NCBI RefSeq assembly: GCF_019931575.1
Contig: NZ_CP082923.1
Span: forward strand, 930,001 to 994,000
Origin: Caulobacter segnis
GTDB lineage: Bacteria; Pseudomonadota; Alphaproteobacteria; Caulobacterales; Caulobacteraceae
Direction of reading: 5' to 3'
Length of the DNA: 64,000 nucleotides
Shown in pieces: positions 26,151-34,731 of this stretch (positions within the stretch are counted from its first letter, which is position 1; every line of letters starts with the position of its first letter). Below the pieces are notes generated by a model. It did not search any database and was not told where the DNA came from. It saw only the letters and a list, made by a program, of their open reading frames with translations. Made by a program: the position numbers and the translations under genes.

Positions 26151-27119
26151 ATGAGCAATTCCTTCGGCGCCAAATCCACCACTGACGACGTCCTGGCCGG
26201 CGTCGATCTCAAGGGCAGGCGGGTGCTGGTCACCGGTGTCTCGGCCGGCCTGGGCGTCGAGACCGCCCGCGTCCTGGCCGCCCACGGGGCTGACGTGGTC
26301 GGCGCGGCGCGCGATCTGGCCAAGGCCGAGACCGCCACCGCCGTCGTGCGCGAGGCGGCCGCGACCAGCGGCGGATCGCTGCAGCTGATCGCGCTGGACC
26401 TGGCCGACCTTTCAAGCGTCCGCGCCGCCGCCGACGCGCTGGTCGCTGATGGCAGCGGTTTCGACCTGGTCATCGCCAACGCCGGGGTCATGGCCCCGCC
26501 GTTCGGCAAGACCGTCGACGGCTTCGAGACCCAGTTCGGCACCAACCACCTGGGCCACTTCGTGTTCGTCAACCGTATCGCCAGCCTGCTGAAGGCCGGC
26601 TCGCGGGTGGTGTCCCTAGCCTCGTCGGGCCACCGCTTCTCGGACGTCAATCTCGAGGACCCGAACTTCGAGACCACGCCTTACGTGCCGTTCGAGGCCT
26701 ATGGCCGCTCCAAGACCGCCAACATTCTGTTCGCCGTCGAGTTCGACCGTCGCCACAAGGATCGCGGCGTGCGGGCCGTGGCCGTGCATCCGGGCGGCAT
26801 CCAGACCGAGCTGGCCCGCCACCTGGATCCGGCCTTCATCCAGGGCTGGATCGACCAGCTGAACGCCCAGGCGGCCGAACGTGGCGAGCCGCCGATCGAG
26901 TGGAAGACCATCCCCCAGGGCGCGGCGACCAGCGTCTGGGCCGGCGTCGTGGCTCCGGTGGACGAGGTCGGCGGCCTCTATTGCGAGGACTGCCACGTGG
27001 CCGAGCTGGTCGAGGACGCCTCGCAGATCCGCGCCGGCGTGCGGTCCTATGCCCTCGACCCGGCCCGCGCCCGGGCCCTGTGGGCGCTGAGCGAGACGAT
27101 GGTCGGCGAGACGTTCTGA
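26151..27119 (+). CDS. short-chain dehydrogenase/reductase
   Basis: The 322-residue protein is an NAD(P)-dependent oxidoreductase: cofactor motif VTGVSAGLGVETARVL (TGxxxGxG) near residue 27, NAGVMAPP, and the catalytic Tyr-x3-Lys in AYGRSKTAN. The length and the conserved tail (GLYCEDCHVAELVED) place it with the retinol dehydrogenase/WW-domain-oxidoreductase-like SDRs found next to TetR regulators. GGGGACGAGAG precedes the ATG. The substrate is unknown; the paired TetR gene suggests induction by a small hydrophobic compound. Confidence 0.92.
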   Translation: MSNSFGAKSTTDDVLAGVDLKGRRVLVTGVSAGLGVETARVLAAHGADVVGAARDLAKAETATAVVREAAATSGGSLQLIALDLADLSSVRAAADALVADGSGFDLVIANAGVMAPPFGKTVDGFETQFGTNHLGHFVFVNRIASLLKAGSRVVSLASSGHRFSDVNLEDPNFETTPYVPFEAYGRSKTANILFAVEFDRRHKDRGVRAVAVHPGGIQTELARHLDPAFIQGWIDQLNAQAAERGEPPIEWKTIPQGAATSVWAGVVAPVDEVGGLYCEDCHVAELVEDASQIRAGVRSYALDPARARALWALSETMVGETF

Positions 27120-27126
27120 GGCCTTC

Positions 27127-27148
27127 GGGGCGCGCGCGGGCGCGCCCC
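27127..27148. terminator. bidirectional hairpin between convergent genes
   Basis: GGGGCGCGC (27127-27135) pairs with GCGCGCCCC (27140-27148). It fills the 34-base gap between the SDR stop and the stop of the RsaA-like gene. It lacks a T run. Confidence 0.55.
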
Positions 27149-27153
27149 GTCCC

Positions 27154-29346
27154 TCATCCGTAGTGGATGTCGTAGTCGCCCGCGCCGGTCCCGACCGTCA
27201 GGCCGGTGACGCCGACCAGGCGGATCAGGCCATCGCCCGTATTGGCCGAAGCGCCCATGTTGACGCCGACCGTGCCGTCCTGGGTGTAGACATAGGTGTC
27301 GCCGCCCCAGGTGAAGACCGCTGCGGTGTTGACCGCCACATGGGCCGAGACGGCGATCAGGGCGTCCTGCAGCGAGGTCTTGCCGTCGGCGTAGGTCTGG
27401 ACGCCGGCGGTCATCGCATGGGCCTGGGCGTCCAGGATCAGATGGTCGACGCCCTTCTGGAAGCCGATGATCTGGGGCGGGCCGCTGAGCGTGGTTCCGT
27501 CCTTGATGTGCAGGTTCGACAGGGTCGGCAGCGAGGCGTTGGAGCCCAGGCGGATCGTGTCGGCCCCGGCGCCCAGATAGAGCTTGGCGTCGGCGATGCT
27601 CAGCGACCCCTGGATCACGCCGGCGAAGGTCGCCGTCAGGCTGTTGGTCCCGTCGCCCAGGCGGACGGTCTGGGCCTGGCTGCCGGCCTGGAAGTCGTAG
27701 GACAGGGTCAAGTCGCCGGCCTGGGTGGCGTCGACATTGGTGAAGCTGCCGGCGATCTGCGCGGTCAGGCTGCCCGCGCCGTCGATGGTCAGGTTGGGCA
27801 GGGGACCGCGATAGTTCACGCCCGGGGCGCGGTTGGTCGACCAGCCGTAGATCAGGCCGGCGGTGCTGTCGGTGTCGACATGCAGGAAGAAGGTCCCGTT
27901 GTTGTCCTGGGGACCGTCGGCGATGGTGTAGAGGCCGATCGCGCCGCCGTTGGGGACGAAGACCCCGGGCGCGACCACGGCGTCGGTGGTTGGGGCGCCC
28001 TGGAAGTGCTGCAGGTGCAGGCCGATCCTCGCGCCATTCTGGGGATCGGCCGGGGCGTAGATCACCGTCGCGTTGGCCGTGTCCTTCAGGATCAGGGTCT
28101 GGCTGGCGTCGATGGAGATCGAGCCGCCGGCCAGACTGTAGATCACGCTGGCGCCGGTGAGGCCGGCCGGTATGCCGCCGCTGTGCAGATAGACCGTCTG
28201 GAAGCCGCTGATCGCACCCTCCAGCGCCGCGCCGCCGTTGTCGATGTGCAGGACGTTGGCCGTGCCGGTCGCGGTCACGCTGGTTCCCTGGGCCATGCCG
28301 CCCTTCAGGGTGACGAGATTGCCGTTCGCGCCCAGGGTCACGGTTCCATACTGGGCTGGCACGCCCAGGGTCGCGGTCGAGGCCCCCAGGGTTCCCAGGT
28401 TGAGGATGTCGTGGCCGTCGGCGGTGGTGATCGTTCCGTAGATCGTCCCTGTTACGAAGATCGAGTCTTCGCCCGCCCCCGCGTCGATGATCACCCCGGC
28501 GTTGAGGCCGGCCGAGCCTCGGATGATGTCCCCGTCGGAAGTGGACCTCTGGTCGGAATCGGTCGCCGAGGGGGAGATCGGCTTGTCGGGCGAAGCGGTC
28601 AACACCGCGCCGGTGCTTGAGGGCTGCCGCATCCCATAGCTCGTGATCAGGTCGCTGCGGAAGGCCGCCACGCCGTCGAAGGCCAGATCGGCCAGGAACA
28701 TGTCATTGGCCATTGCGTAGAAGCCGAAGTCGGCCTTGACCGCCTCGGCCATCAGCCAGCCGATCAGCGCCGCCTTGGTTCCCAGACCGCTCAGGCCATC
28801 GCCGCCGTAGCTGGCGAAGTAGTCGGCGCGTGTGTAGTCGACGCCCGCGCCGTTCGACACCTTGGCGTTCAGGATCGCGTCGATCTTGGCCGCGTCCGGG
28901 GTTGAGCCGAAGATCGCCGTATAGGCCTTGACCAGCGTATCGGTGAGGCCGAGCGCGCCGTAGTCGGCGCTGAACCGCGCCTGACCCTCGCCCACCTTGC
29001 CCAGGTTGACCGCGAAGTTGATGTAGCGGTTCTCGGTGTTGAACGACTGGTAGTAAGCGCTGTTGAGGCTGTTGCCGTTGGGGCCGCCGGCCGCGACCAG
29101 GAAGTCGAAGCCGCCCTCGGACGGCAAGCCGCCGGTGAAGAAGCTTTAGGTCAGGCTGGCGACCGAGGTCGTCCCCGCCGCCAGCCCGATTACCTGGCTC
29201 TGGGCGGCCGACAGGGTCAGGGTTCCGGCCTGGACCTGGGCCGACAGGTCGGTCAGCAGGGTCTGGTGGGCGGCCGGGATGTGGGCGTAGTCCGACCGCA
29301 TCACATTGCCGTACCAGGTCTTCAGGGTCTGCAGGGTGGCAGCCAT
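27154..29346 (-). pseudogene. RsaA-like (S-layer family, type I secreted) gene interrupted by one in-frame stop
   Basis: The frame starts at ATG 29346 (MAATLQTLKTWYGNVM). It meets TAA at 29148-29146, then continues in the same frame for about 657 codons to TGA at 27154. The text around the stop, VASLT-stop-SFFTGGLPSEGGFDFLV, aligns with VAIQTYQFFTG...GLDFLV of Caulobacter RsaA, so TAA stands where a Tyr codon is expected. Further RsaA-like blocks follow: NSAYYQSFNTENRYINFAVNL, TKAALIGWLM, and at the C-terminus FTWGGDTYVYTQDG and IRLVGVTGL, the likely type I secretion region. The middle has degenerate RTX-like pieces (GAGEDSIFV, GAGADTIRLG). Full length would be about 730 residues, shorter than RsaA. 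It could be a recent pseudogene, a sequencing error, or a suppressed stop. Confidence 0.8.
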
Positions 29347-29407
29347 CTACGCGCGCTCCGCTCCGTCGCCCGCCGCTCGGCGAGCTCGTCCCTTATGGAG
29401 CGGAGGC

Positions 29408-29464
29408 TATATAGGGTTTACTAAACACCCTCAAGCTGAGCTTTGGAGAATTAAACGCCCTAAG
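29408..29464 (-). promoter_or_regulatory. promoter-like and operator-like sequence upstream of the RsaA-like gene
   Basis: Reading the minus strand, TTGAGG (29434-29429) and TATATA (29413-29408) are 15 bases apart. A palindrome AAGCTGAGCTT (29433-29443) overlaps the upstream edge. It is flanked by two imperfect direct repeats, CTAAACACCCTCAAG (29421-29435) and TTAAACGCCCTAAG (29451-29464). The region is AT-rich compared with its surroundings. Confidence 0.35.
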
Positions 29465-29481
29465 GTGGAGATTGGCGCGTT

Positions 29482-32133
29482 CTAGCCGCCGACCTCCACC
29501 CTGGCCGCGACGCCGGCGGGCTTGGCCAGGCCCGGGCGGACGACGGGCTGGCCGCCGCCGATCCAGAGGTCGGCGGCGCCGGGGACGACGCCGCGCTGGC
29601 CCTTGTCGTCGACCGTGCTGAAGGCGGCAGGGTCGAGGGCGAAGGTCAGCTTGCGGGTCTCGCCCTTTTTCAGCGTCACGCGCTGGAAGCCCTTCAGCGA
29701 GCGGATCGGGGCGCCGGCGACGCCGGGGCGGGTGACGTACAGCTGGGCCACCTCGTCGCCCTCGCGGCCGCCCGTGTTGGTGACGTCGACCGAGACGGTC
29801 AGCGGCTGGCCGGGCTTGATCTTGGCCGCGCTCAGGACGGGCTTGCCGTACTTGAAGGTGGTGTAGGACAGGCCATAGCCGAACGGGTACAGCGCCTCGC
29901 CGCCGAAGTAGCGATAGGTGCGGCCGGCCATCGTGTAGTCCTTGAACGGCGGCAGCTGCTCGGCCGAGCGGTAGAAGGTCACCGGCAGGCGGCCGGCCGG
30001 GCTGTAGTCGCCGGCCAGCAGGCCCGCCACCGCCGTCCCGCCCTCGCCGCCGGGATACCAGGCCTCGACGATGGCCGGGATCTTCTGGTCGGCCCAGTTC
30101 ACCGACATGGCTGAGCCGTTGACCAGCACCAGCACGGTGGGCTTGCCGGTCGCGGCCAGGCCTTCCAGCAGCTTCTGTTGCGGGCCGGGCAGGTCGAGGC
30201 TGGTGCGGTCGCCGCCGGCGAAGCCCGGGGCGTGGACCGGCATCTCTTCGCCCTCGATCCGGGCCGACAGGCCGCCGACGAAGACGATCAGGTCCGCGTC
30301 CTTGGTGGCCGCCACGGCCGTGTCGGCGTTGTCGGCGGGCTGGCTCCAGGTCAGGCGCTGGCCGCCGCGACTGCTGTCCTGGCGCGCCTCGATGGTGATC
30401 GCATAGGCCTTGCCGGCGGTCAGCATGATGGTCTGGGCCTGGCCCGGATCCTGGATCGTGTCCCAGGCTTCGGCGACCGACTTGCCGTCGATCTTGATGC
30501 GCCAGCCGCGCTCGCCGTCGATGGCGAAGCTGTGCGGGCCGCTCTGCGTCGGCGTGACGAAGCCGGTCCAGCGGATCGAGGCCTGCCGCGCGGCCCGCGT
30601 CGGCCAGCCCCAGCGGAAGTTGGCGTTGGCGTCGACGCGCGTGGCGGTCGGCGCGCCGGCCAGCTCCAGCCCCGCGAACTCCTCGACCTTCAGCCCCTTG
30701 GCCGCGCAGGCGGCGTCCTGGCAGAAGATCGCGTCCGGAGTCGGCGCGCTGGGCGGGCCGATCAGCCCCGTGCCCGCGACATAGGTCACCTTGGCGCCGG
30801 GAAAGCGGTCGCGGATCCCGGCCAGCACCGTGACCGGCTTGGACGGCGTGCCGTTGTAGTTGCCGACCAGGGCGTCGACGCTGTCGGCGTTGGGACCGAT
30901 CACGGCGATCGACTTCGGCGCGGCCTTCAGCGGCAGGAGGCCGTCGTTCTTCAGCAGCACCATGGCCTTTTGCGCGGCCTTCAGGGCCAGGGCGCGGTGG
31001 GCCGGCGTGTCGTTGTCGGCGGCGGTGATCTTGCCCCAGGGCCCCGAGCCCGGCGGATCGAACAAGCCGAGGCGCATGCGGCCCTCGAACAGGCGGCGGG
31101 CGGCCTGGTCGACCTCGGCCTCGGTCGCCAGGCCTGAGCGCACGGCCTCGACGATGGCCGGGGCTTCGACGCCGTTCGGGCCGCCGAAGTCGCACAGCAG
31201 GTCGGTGCCCGCCTTGACCGTCACGGCGAAGGCCTCGGCGGCGGTCTTGCGATAGGCGTGCGAGGTCGGCAGGTAGACGTCGGCGATGGCGGCGCAGTCC
31301 GAGACCACGTGGCCGTCGAACTTCCACTGGCCGCGCAGCTTGTCCTTCAGCAGCATGTCGCTGGCGCAGGCCGGCTGGCCGTCGACGGCGTTGTAGGCGC
31401 ACATCACCGACTGGGCCTTGGCCTGGGTCACCAGGGCCTCGAAGGCCGGCAGGTAGGTGTCCTCCAGGTCGTGGCGCGAGGGGTGGATGTCGTCGCGGTG
31501 GCGGTCGGCCTCGGGCCCGCTGTGCACGGCGAAGTGCTTGGCCATGGCCAGGGTCTTCAGGTGGTTCAGGTCGGGACCCTGCAGGCCCTCGACGAAGGCC
31601 GAGCCCAGGGTCGCGGTCAGGACCGGGTCCTCGCCCCAGGTCTCCTGGCCCCGGCCCCAGCGCGGGTCGCGGAAGATGTTGATGTTGGGTGACCACACCG
31701 TCAGGCCGCGATACTGGGCCGTCGAGCCGTCGGGCGCGACCTTCTCGACATATTTGGCGCGGAACTCGGTGGCGATCGTGTCGGCGATCTCATGGACGAA
31801 CGGCGCGTCCCAGGTGGCGGCCATGCCGATCGCCTGCGGGAAGACGGTGGCCTCGCCGGCCCGGGCCACGCCGTGCAGCCCCTCGTTCCACCAGTTGTAG
31901 GCCGGGACGGAAAGGCGCGGGATCGCGGGGGCGGCGTGGCGCAGCTGGCCGGCCTTCTCTTCCAGCGTCATGCGCGAGACCAGGTCGGCGGCGCGCTGGG
32001 CGGCGGGGAGGCTGGGATCCTGGTAGGGCTGGGGCTTGCCGGCGGTCTGGGCCAGGGCCGGCCCGACCAGGGCGGCGGCCAGGATCAGGGCGCTCAGCGA
32101 GGGCGCGATGGTCTTTCCAGCGATCTGGCGCAT
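29482..32133 (-). CDS. secreted GH3 beta-glucosidase/beta-xylosidase with inserted PA14 domain
   Basis: The 883-residue protein has a signal peptide (ends GPALAQ) and a family 3 glycoside hydrolase catalytic domain: WWNEGLHGVAR, WSPNINIFRDPRWGRGQET, KHFAVHSGPE, and the nucleophile Asp in DGHVVSDCAAI. The second domain is interrupted at about 465-600 by a PA14-like insert (RWTGFVTPTQSGPHSFAIDGERGW), and a fibronectin III-like domain closes the protein (VTNTGGREGDEVAQLYV). The NINIFRDPRWGRGQET version is typical of enzymes acting on beta-xylosides or beta-glucosides. A LacI-type operator sits 63 bases upstream, implying control by a sugar. The likely job is oligosaccharide breakdown in the periplasm or at the surface. 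Confidence 0.94.
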   Translation of the reverse strand: MRQIAGKTIAPSLSALILAAALVGPALAQTAGKPQPYQDPSLPAAQRAADLVSRMTLEEKAGQLRHAAPAIPRLSVPAYNWWNEGLHGVARAGEATVFPQAIGMAATWDAPFVHEIADTIATEFRAKYVEKVAPDGSTAQYRGLTVWSPNINIFRDPRWGRGQETWGEDPVLTATLGSAFVEGLQGPDLNHLKTLAMAKHFAVHSGPEADRHRDDIHPSRHDLEDTYLPAFEALVTQAKAQSVMCAYNAVDGQPACASDMLLKDKLRGQWKFDGHVVSDCAAIADVYLPTSHAYRKTAAEAFAVTVKAGTDLLCDFGGPNGVEAPAIVEAVRSGLATEAEVDQAARRLFEGRMRLGLFDPPGSGPWGKITAADNDTPAHRALALKAAQKAMVLLKNDGLLPLKAAPKSIAVIGPNADSVDALVGNYNGTPSKPVTVLAGIRDRFPGAKVTYVAGTGLIGPPSAPTPDAIFCQDAACAAKGLKVEEFAGLELAGAPTATRVDANANFRWGWPTRAARQASIRWTGFVTPTQSGPHSFAIDGERGWRIKIDGKSVAEAWDTIQDPGQAQTIMLTAGKAYAITIEARQDSSRGGQRLTWSQPADNADTAVAATKDADLIVFVGGLSARIEGEEMPVHAPGFAGGDRTSLDLPGPQQKLLEGLAATGKPTVLVLVNGSAMSVNWADQKIPAIVEAWYPGGEGGTAVAGLLAGDYSPAGRLPVTFYRSAEQLPPFKDYTMAGRTYRYFGGEALYPFGYGLSYTTFKYGKPVLSAAKIKPGQPLTVSVDVTNTGGREGDEVAQLYVTRPGVAGAPIRSLKGFQRVTLKKGETRKLTFALDPAAFSTVDDKGQRGVVPGAADLWIGGGQPVVRPGLAKPAGVAARVEVGG

Positions 32134-32195
32134 GGTCGTCTTCTCCCCAGTCCCGGCTTGGCCGCCGGTGTCAGCGCGGGGGAGGCTAACAGAAA

Positions 32196-32209
32196 TGATA
32201 CCGGTAACA
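32196..32209. promoter_or_regulatory. LacI-family-type operator upstream of the GH3 gene
   Basis: TGATACCGGTAACA is symmetric at 12 of 14 positions around a central CG, with the perfect core TACCGGTA. This is the layout of LacI-family operators that control sugar utilisation genes in Caulobacter and related bacteria. No lacI-type gene lies in the window. Confidence 0.55.
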
Positions 32210-32217
32210 AGAGTGGT

Positions 32218-32350
32218 TCCTTCTCCCCTTGCGGGAGAAGGTGTCAGCGAAGCTGACGGATGAGGGGTTGAAAGACGTGTCCGGCGGGGCGGCGAGACCC
32301 CTCACCCGACCGCCTTCGGCGGCCACCCTCTCCCGCAGGGGGAGAGGGGG
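32218..32350. repeat. dispersed double-hairpin repeat, family 2, copy B
   Basis: The element has the same two modules as 22070-22188 in the opposite orientation: CTTCTCCCCTTGCGGGAGAAG with GTCAGCGAAGCTGAC on the left, and CCGCCTTCGGCGG with CTCTCCCGCAGGGGGAGAG on the right. It abuts the stop codon of the sensor kinase gene and separates it from the GH3 control region. Confidence 0.85.
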
Positions 32351-34015
32351 CTACGCCACGGGAGAGGCCAGCGCCACCGCCGCCACCTGGAACGCTGCCT
32401 CGACCGTGAAGCGGCTGCCCAGGCCCAGCTGGCTCTCGACGTCCAGGTCGCCGTCCATCATCTCGACGATCTGGCGGGTGATGCCCAGGCCCAGGCCCGC
32501 GCCGCCGGCGCGGCTGACCTGGTCGCCGACCTGTTCGAACGGGCGGAAGATAGCGTCCAGCTGGTCGGCGGCGACGCCGACGCCGGTGTCCTCGACCACG
32601 AAGCGCAGGCGGACGCTGGCGGCCTCGGCGGAGACCACGGACACCCGCAGGGTCACGCCGCCGGCCTCGGTGAACTTGATGGCGTTGCCCAGCAGGTTGA
32701 TCAGCACCTGGCGCACGCGCTTGCGGTCGGCGACGACGGCGGCCGGGACGTCGGGCGCGATGTCGACCGTGAAGTCCAGGCCCTTCTCCTCGGCGGGCAG
32801 GCGGAACATGTCGCCGACCCCGGCCAGGCATTCGCGCAGGTCGAACGGCGCGGCGACCAGCTCGAACTTGCCGGCCTCGATCTTGGCGATGTCCAGGATG
32901 TCGCTGATCATCGCCAGCAGGTGCTCGCCGCTGGACTGGATGGCCCCGACGGCGTCGCGCTGCTTGGGATCGAGATCGGTGCGGCTCAGCCAGTAGGCGT
33001 AGCCGATCACCGCGTTCAGCGGCGTGCGCAGCTCGTGGCTCATATTGCCCAGGAAGCGCGACTTGGCGCTGCTGGCGGCCTTCTCGGCGGCGTGGGCGCT
33101 GGCCAGCAGGCGGGCCTCCTGGGCCTGGAGCCGCTGGCGGACCTCGTAGGCGCGGCGCATGCCCAGCACGCGATGGACCAGGAAGCCCCCGCTCAGCACC
33201 AGCCAGGCGCCCAGGATGATCAGGTAGAACTGCTCGGTCGAGAGATAGGAGCCCTCGAAGGCGATCTCGTCGACGCTGACGGCCAGGGCGGCGGGCGCCT
33301 TGGCGTCGCTGGTGGTGATGGCCACGATGTGGACCTGGTCGAGGTTCGGTCCGGTCCCGCTGGGCGACAGGCCGTGACTGGCTTCCCACCACTGCTCTGG
33401 GGCCAGCTGGGCCAGCGGCAGGCGGACCTCGTTGCGGCCCTGGACGACCGGGAAGTCGATCGCCAGCGGCATCAGGTCATCGCGGCTCCGGCCCTGGAGG
33501 GGCGGCGGCGGCGAGGTCTTGACCAGCAGGCGCAGGTGGTCGGCCCGGCCGTGGTAGGCGAACCGCAGGGTGACGGTGCGCAGGCGCGAGAAGTCCAGGC
33601 CCGCGGTCGGGCGACCGGGGTCCAGCTGCAGGCCATAGCCGCAATAGGGATAGGCGACGCCCGAACGGATCTGGCACGACCAGGCCAGGGGGCGGGCCAG
33701 GTCGGGAGAGACGACCGAACCACCGCCGTTCTCGGCGTCGGAGAAGGCGAAGGTCGCGAAGCGCTCGGACTGCGGCGAGAAGACCAGCCGCTGGGTGGTG
33801 ATGGCGCTCTTGCCCAGCACGGCGGCGAAGGTGATGGCCAGCAGCAGGAAGACCGCCGCTTCCAGCTTCAGGTTGGCGTAGGCCAGCCACGGCTTGCGGC
33901 CGCGGGCGGCGCGGCTGACGGCGAGCGCCGTCGTCGTCGCGGCTTGATGGTCGAGACCCTTGGGCAAGCTCTTTCCCCGGCCCCCTCGAACCGTTCGAGG
34001 GCATGGCGCAAACAT
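32351..34015 (-). CDS. membrane sensor histidine kinase with a periplasmic jelly-roll-like domain
   Basis: From the ATG at 34015 the protein has about 554 residues. It has a membrane segment (AAVFLLLAITFAAVLG), a periplasmic domain of about 200 residues, and a second membrane segment (LIILGAWLVLSGGFLVH). The cytoplasmic part has HisKA (FLGNMSHELRTPLNAVIGYA) and HATPase_c (NLLGNAIKFTE, VEDTGVGV, GAGLGLGITRQIV). The periplasmic part (FSRLRTVTLRFAYHGRADHLR, NEVRLPLAQLAPEQWW, VSVDEIAFEG) resembles an ectodomain I know from diguanylate cyclases, with a carbohydrate-binding-module-like fold. There is no fused receiver. The start is uncertain: a TTG lies at 34072 and another nearer the first membrane segment. 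No partner response regulator is adjacent. Confidence 0.88.
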   Translation of the reverse strand: MFAPCPRTVRGGRGKSLPKGLDHQAATTTALAVSRAARGRKPWLAYANLKLEAAVFLLLAITFAAVLGKSAITTQRLVFSPQSERFATFAFSDAENGGGSVVSPDLARPLAWSCQIRSGVAYPYCGYGLQLDPGRPTAGLDFSRLRTVTLRFAYHGRADHLRLLVKTSPPPPLQGRSRDDLMPLAIDFPVVQGRNEVRLPLAQLAPEQWWEASHGLSPSGTGPNLDQVHIVAITTSDAKAPAALAVSVDEIAFEGSYLSTEQFYLIILGAWLVLSGGFLVHRVLGMRRAYEVRQRLQAQEARLLASAHAAEKAASSAKSRFLGNMSHELRTPLNAVIGYAYWLSRTDLDPKQRDAVGAIQSSGEHLLAMISDILDIAKIEAGKFELVAAPFDLRECLAGVGDMFRLPAEEKGLDFTVDIAPDVPAAVVADRKRVRQVLINLLGNAIKFTEAGGVTLRVSVVSAEAASVRLRFVVEDTGVGVAADQLDAIFRPFEQVGDQVSRAGGAGLGLGITRQIVEMMDGDLDVESQLGLGSRFTVEAAFQVAAVALASPVA

Positions 34016-34105
34016 CCTTGTCGTCCGTCCTACAAGAACAGCGTTTCCCCATCGTTTAGGCGAGTGCGACAATTTGGCTCGCGGATGCCGATATTGGGGA
34101 AGACC

Positions 34106-34456
34106 CTACCGGCGTCCCATCCGCGCCAGGGCGGCCTGCATGGCCGCCGCCTGGGCCGCCGGGGCCCTGGGCGGCGGGGGCGTGGCTGGCGGGGCGGCGT
34201 CGGTCTGGATCGAAGCGATCGCCGCCTCCAGCGGCGTCCGGCGGGGCTTGTCGTCGCGCGGCGGCGGGACCAGGGCGGCGATCCGGCGGGCCTCGACGGC
34301 CAGCTGGCCGGCCAGCCGAGCCTTGTCGCGGGCCTTGGCCAGCACGGCCGGATCGTCGCTGGACTCGATCAGGGCCCAGGCGGCGTCGATCGCGGCCATC
34401 AGCTTCTTCTGCAGGGTTTCGCACCAGCTGCGGGCGGGGGTGTCGGTGTGGCTCAT
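34106..34456 (-). CDS. hypothetical protein, 116 residues
   Basis: The ATG at 34456 opens MSHTDTPARSWCETLQKKLM. The first 65 residues look helical and charged (AAIDAAWALIESSDDPAVLAKARDKA). The C-terminal half is rich in Pro and Ala (DAAPPATPPPPRAPAAQ) and ends in a basic MGRR. It has no signal peptide and no recognised family. It could be a small regulatory or scaffold protein. The gene lies 90 bases upstream of the sensor kinase on the same strand, so they may be co-transcribed, but no shared role can be inferred. Confidence 0.6.
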   Translation of the reverse strand: MSHTDTPARSWCETLQKKLMAAIDAAWALIESSDDPAVLAKARDKARLAGQLAVEARRIAALVPPPRDDKPRRTPLEAAIASIQTDAAPPATPPPPRAPAAQAAAMQAALARMGRR

Positions 34457-34578
34457 GGCGGTAAAGCATGAGGCCGCCGGGAGGGCCGGGGACAAGGAGC
34501 CGACGTTTTTGTGTAAGGGGCTGTCGGAAAACGGAAACGTTGGTTTTTTAGCGGGGATATCCACGGGTGTTCAGGACC

Positions 34579-34724
34579 ATCTCCTCCCCTCTTGGGGGAG
34601 GGGGACCGCCGAACGGCGGTGGAGGGGGCTTTGGGGCGGGGCCTCTTCAGCACCGCTTGCGCGGACCCCCTCCGTCTCGCTGCGTATCCGCATCGATCCA
34701 CCTCCCCCTAATGGGAGGAGGGGT
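34579..34724 (+). repeat. dispersed intergenic repeat, family 1, copy 2
   Basis: The unit begins ATCTCCTCCCCTCTTGGGGG, passes through the GAACGGCGGTGGAGGGGGCT block and the core CCGTCTCGCTGCGTATCCGC, and ends in the hairpin CCTCCCCCTAATGGGAGGAG. A second unit follows 153 bases downstream, joined by GGTGTGTGTTG, which matches the join next to copy 1 at 5200 in reverse. Confidence 0.88.
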
Positions 34725-34731
34725 GTGTGTT

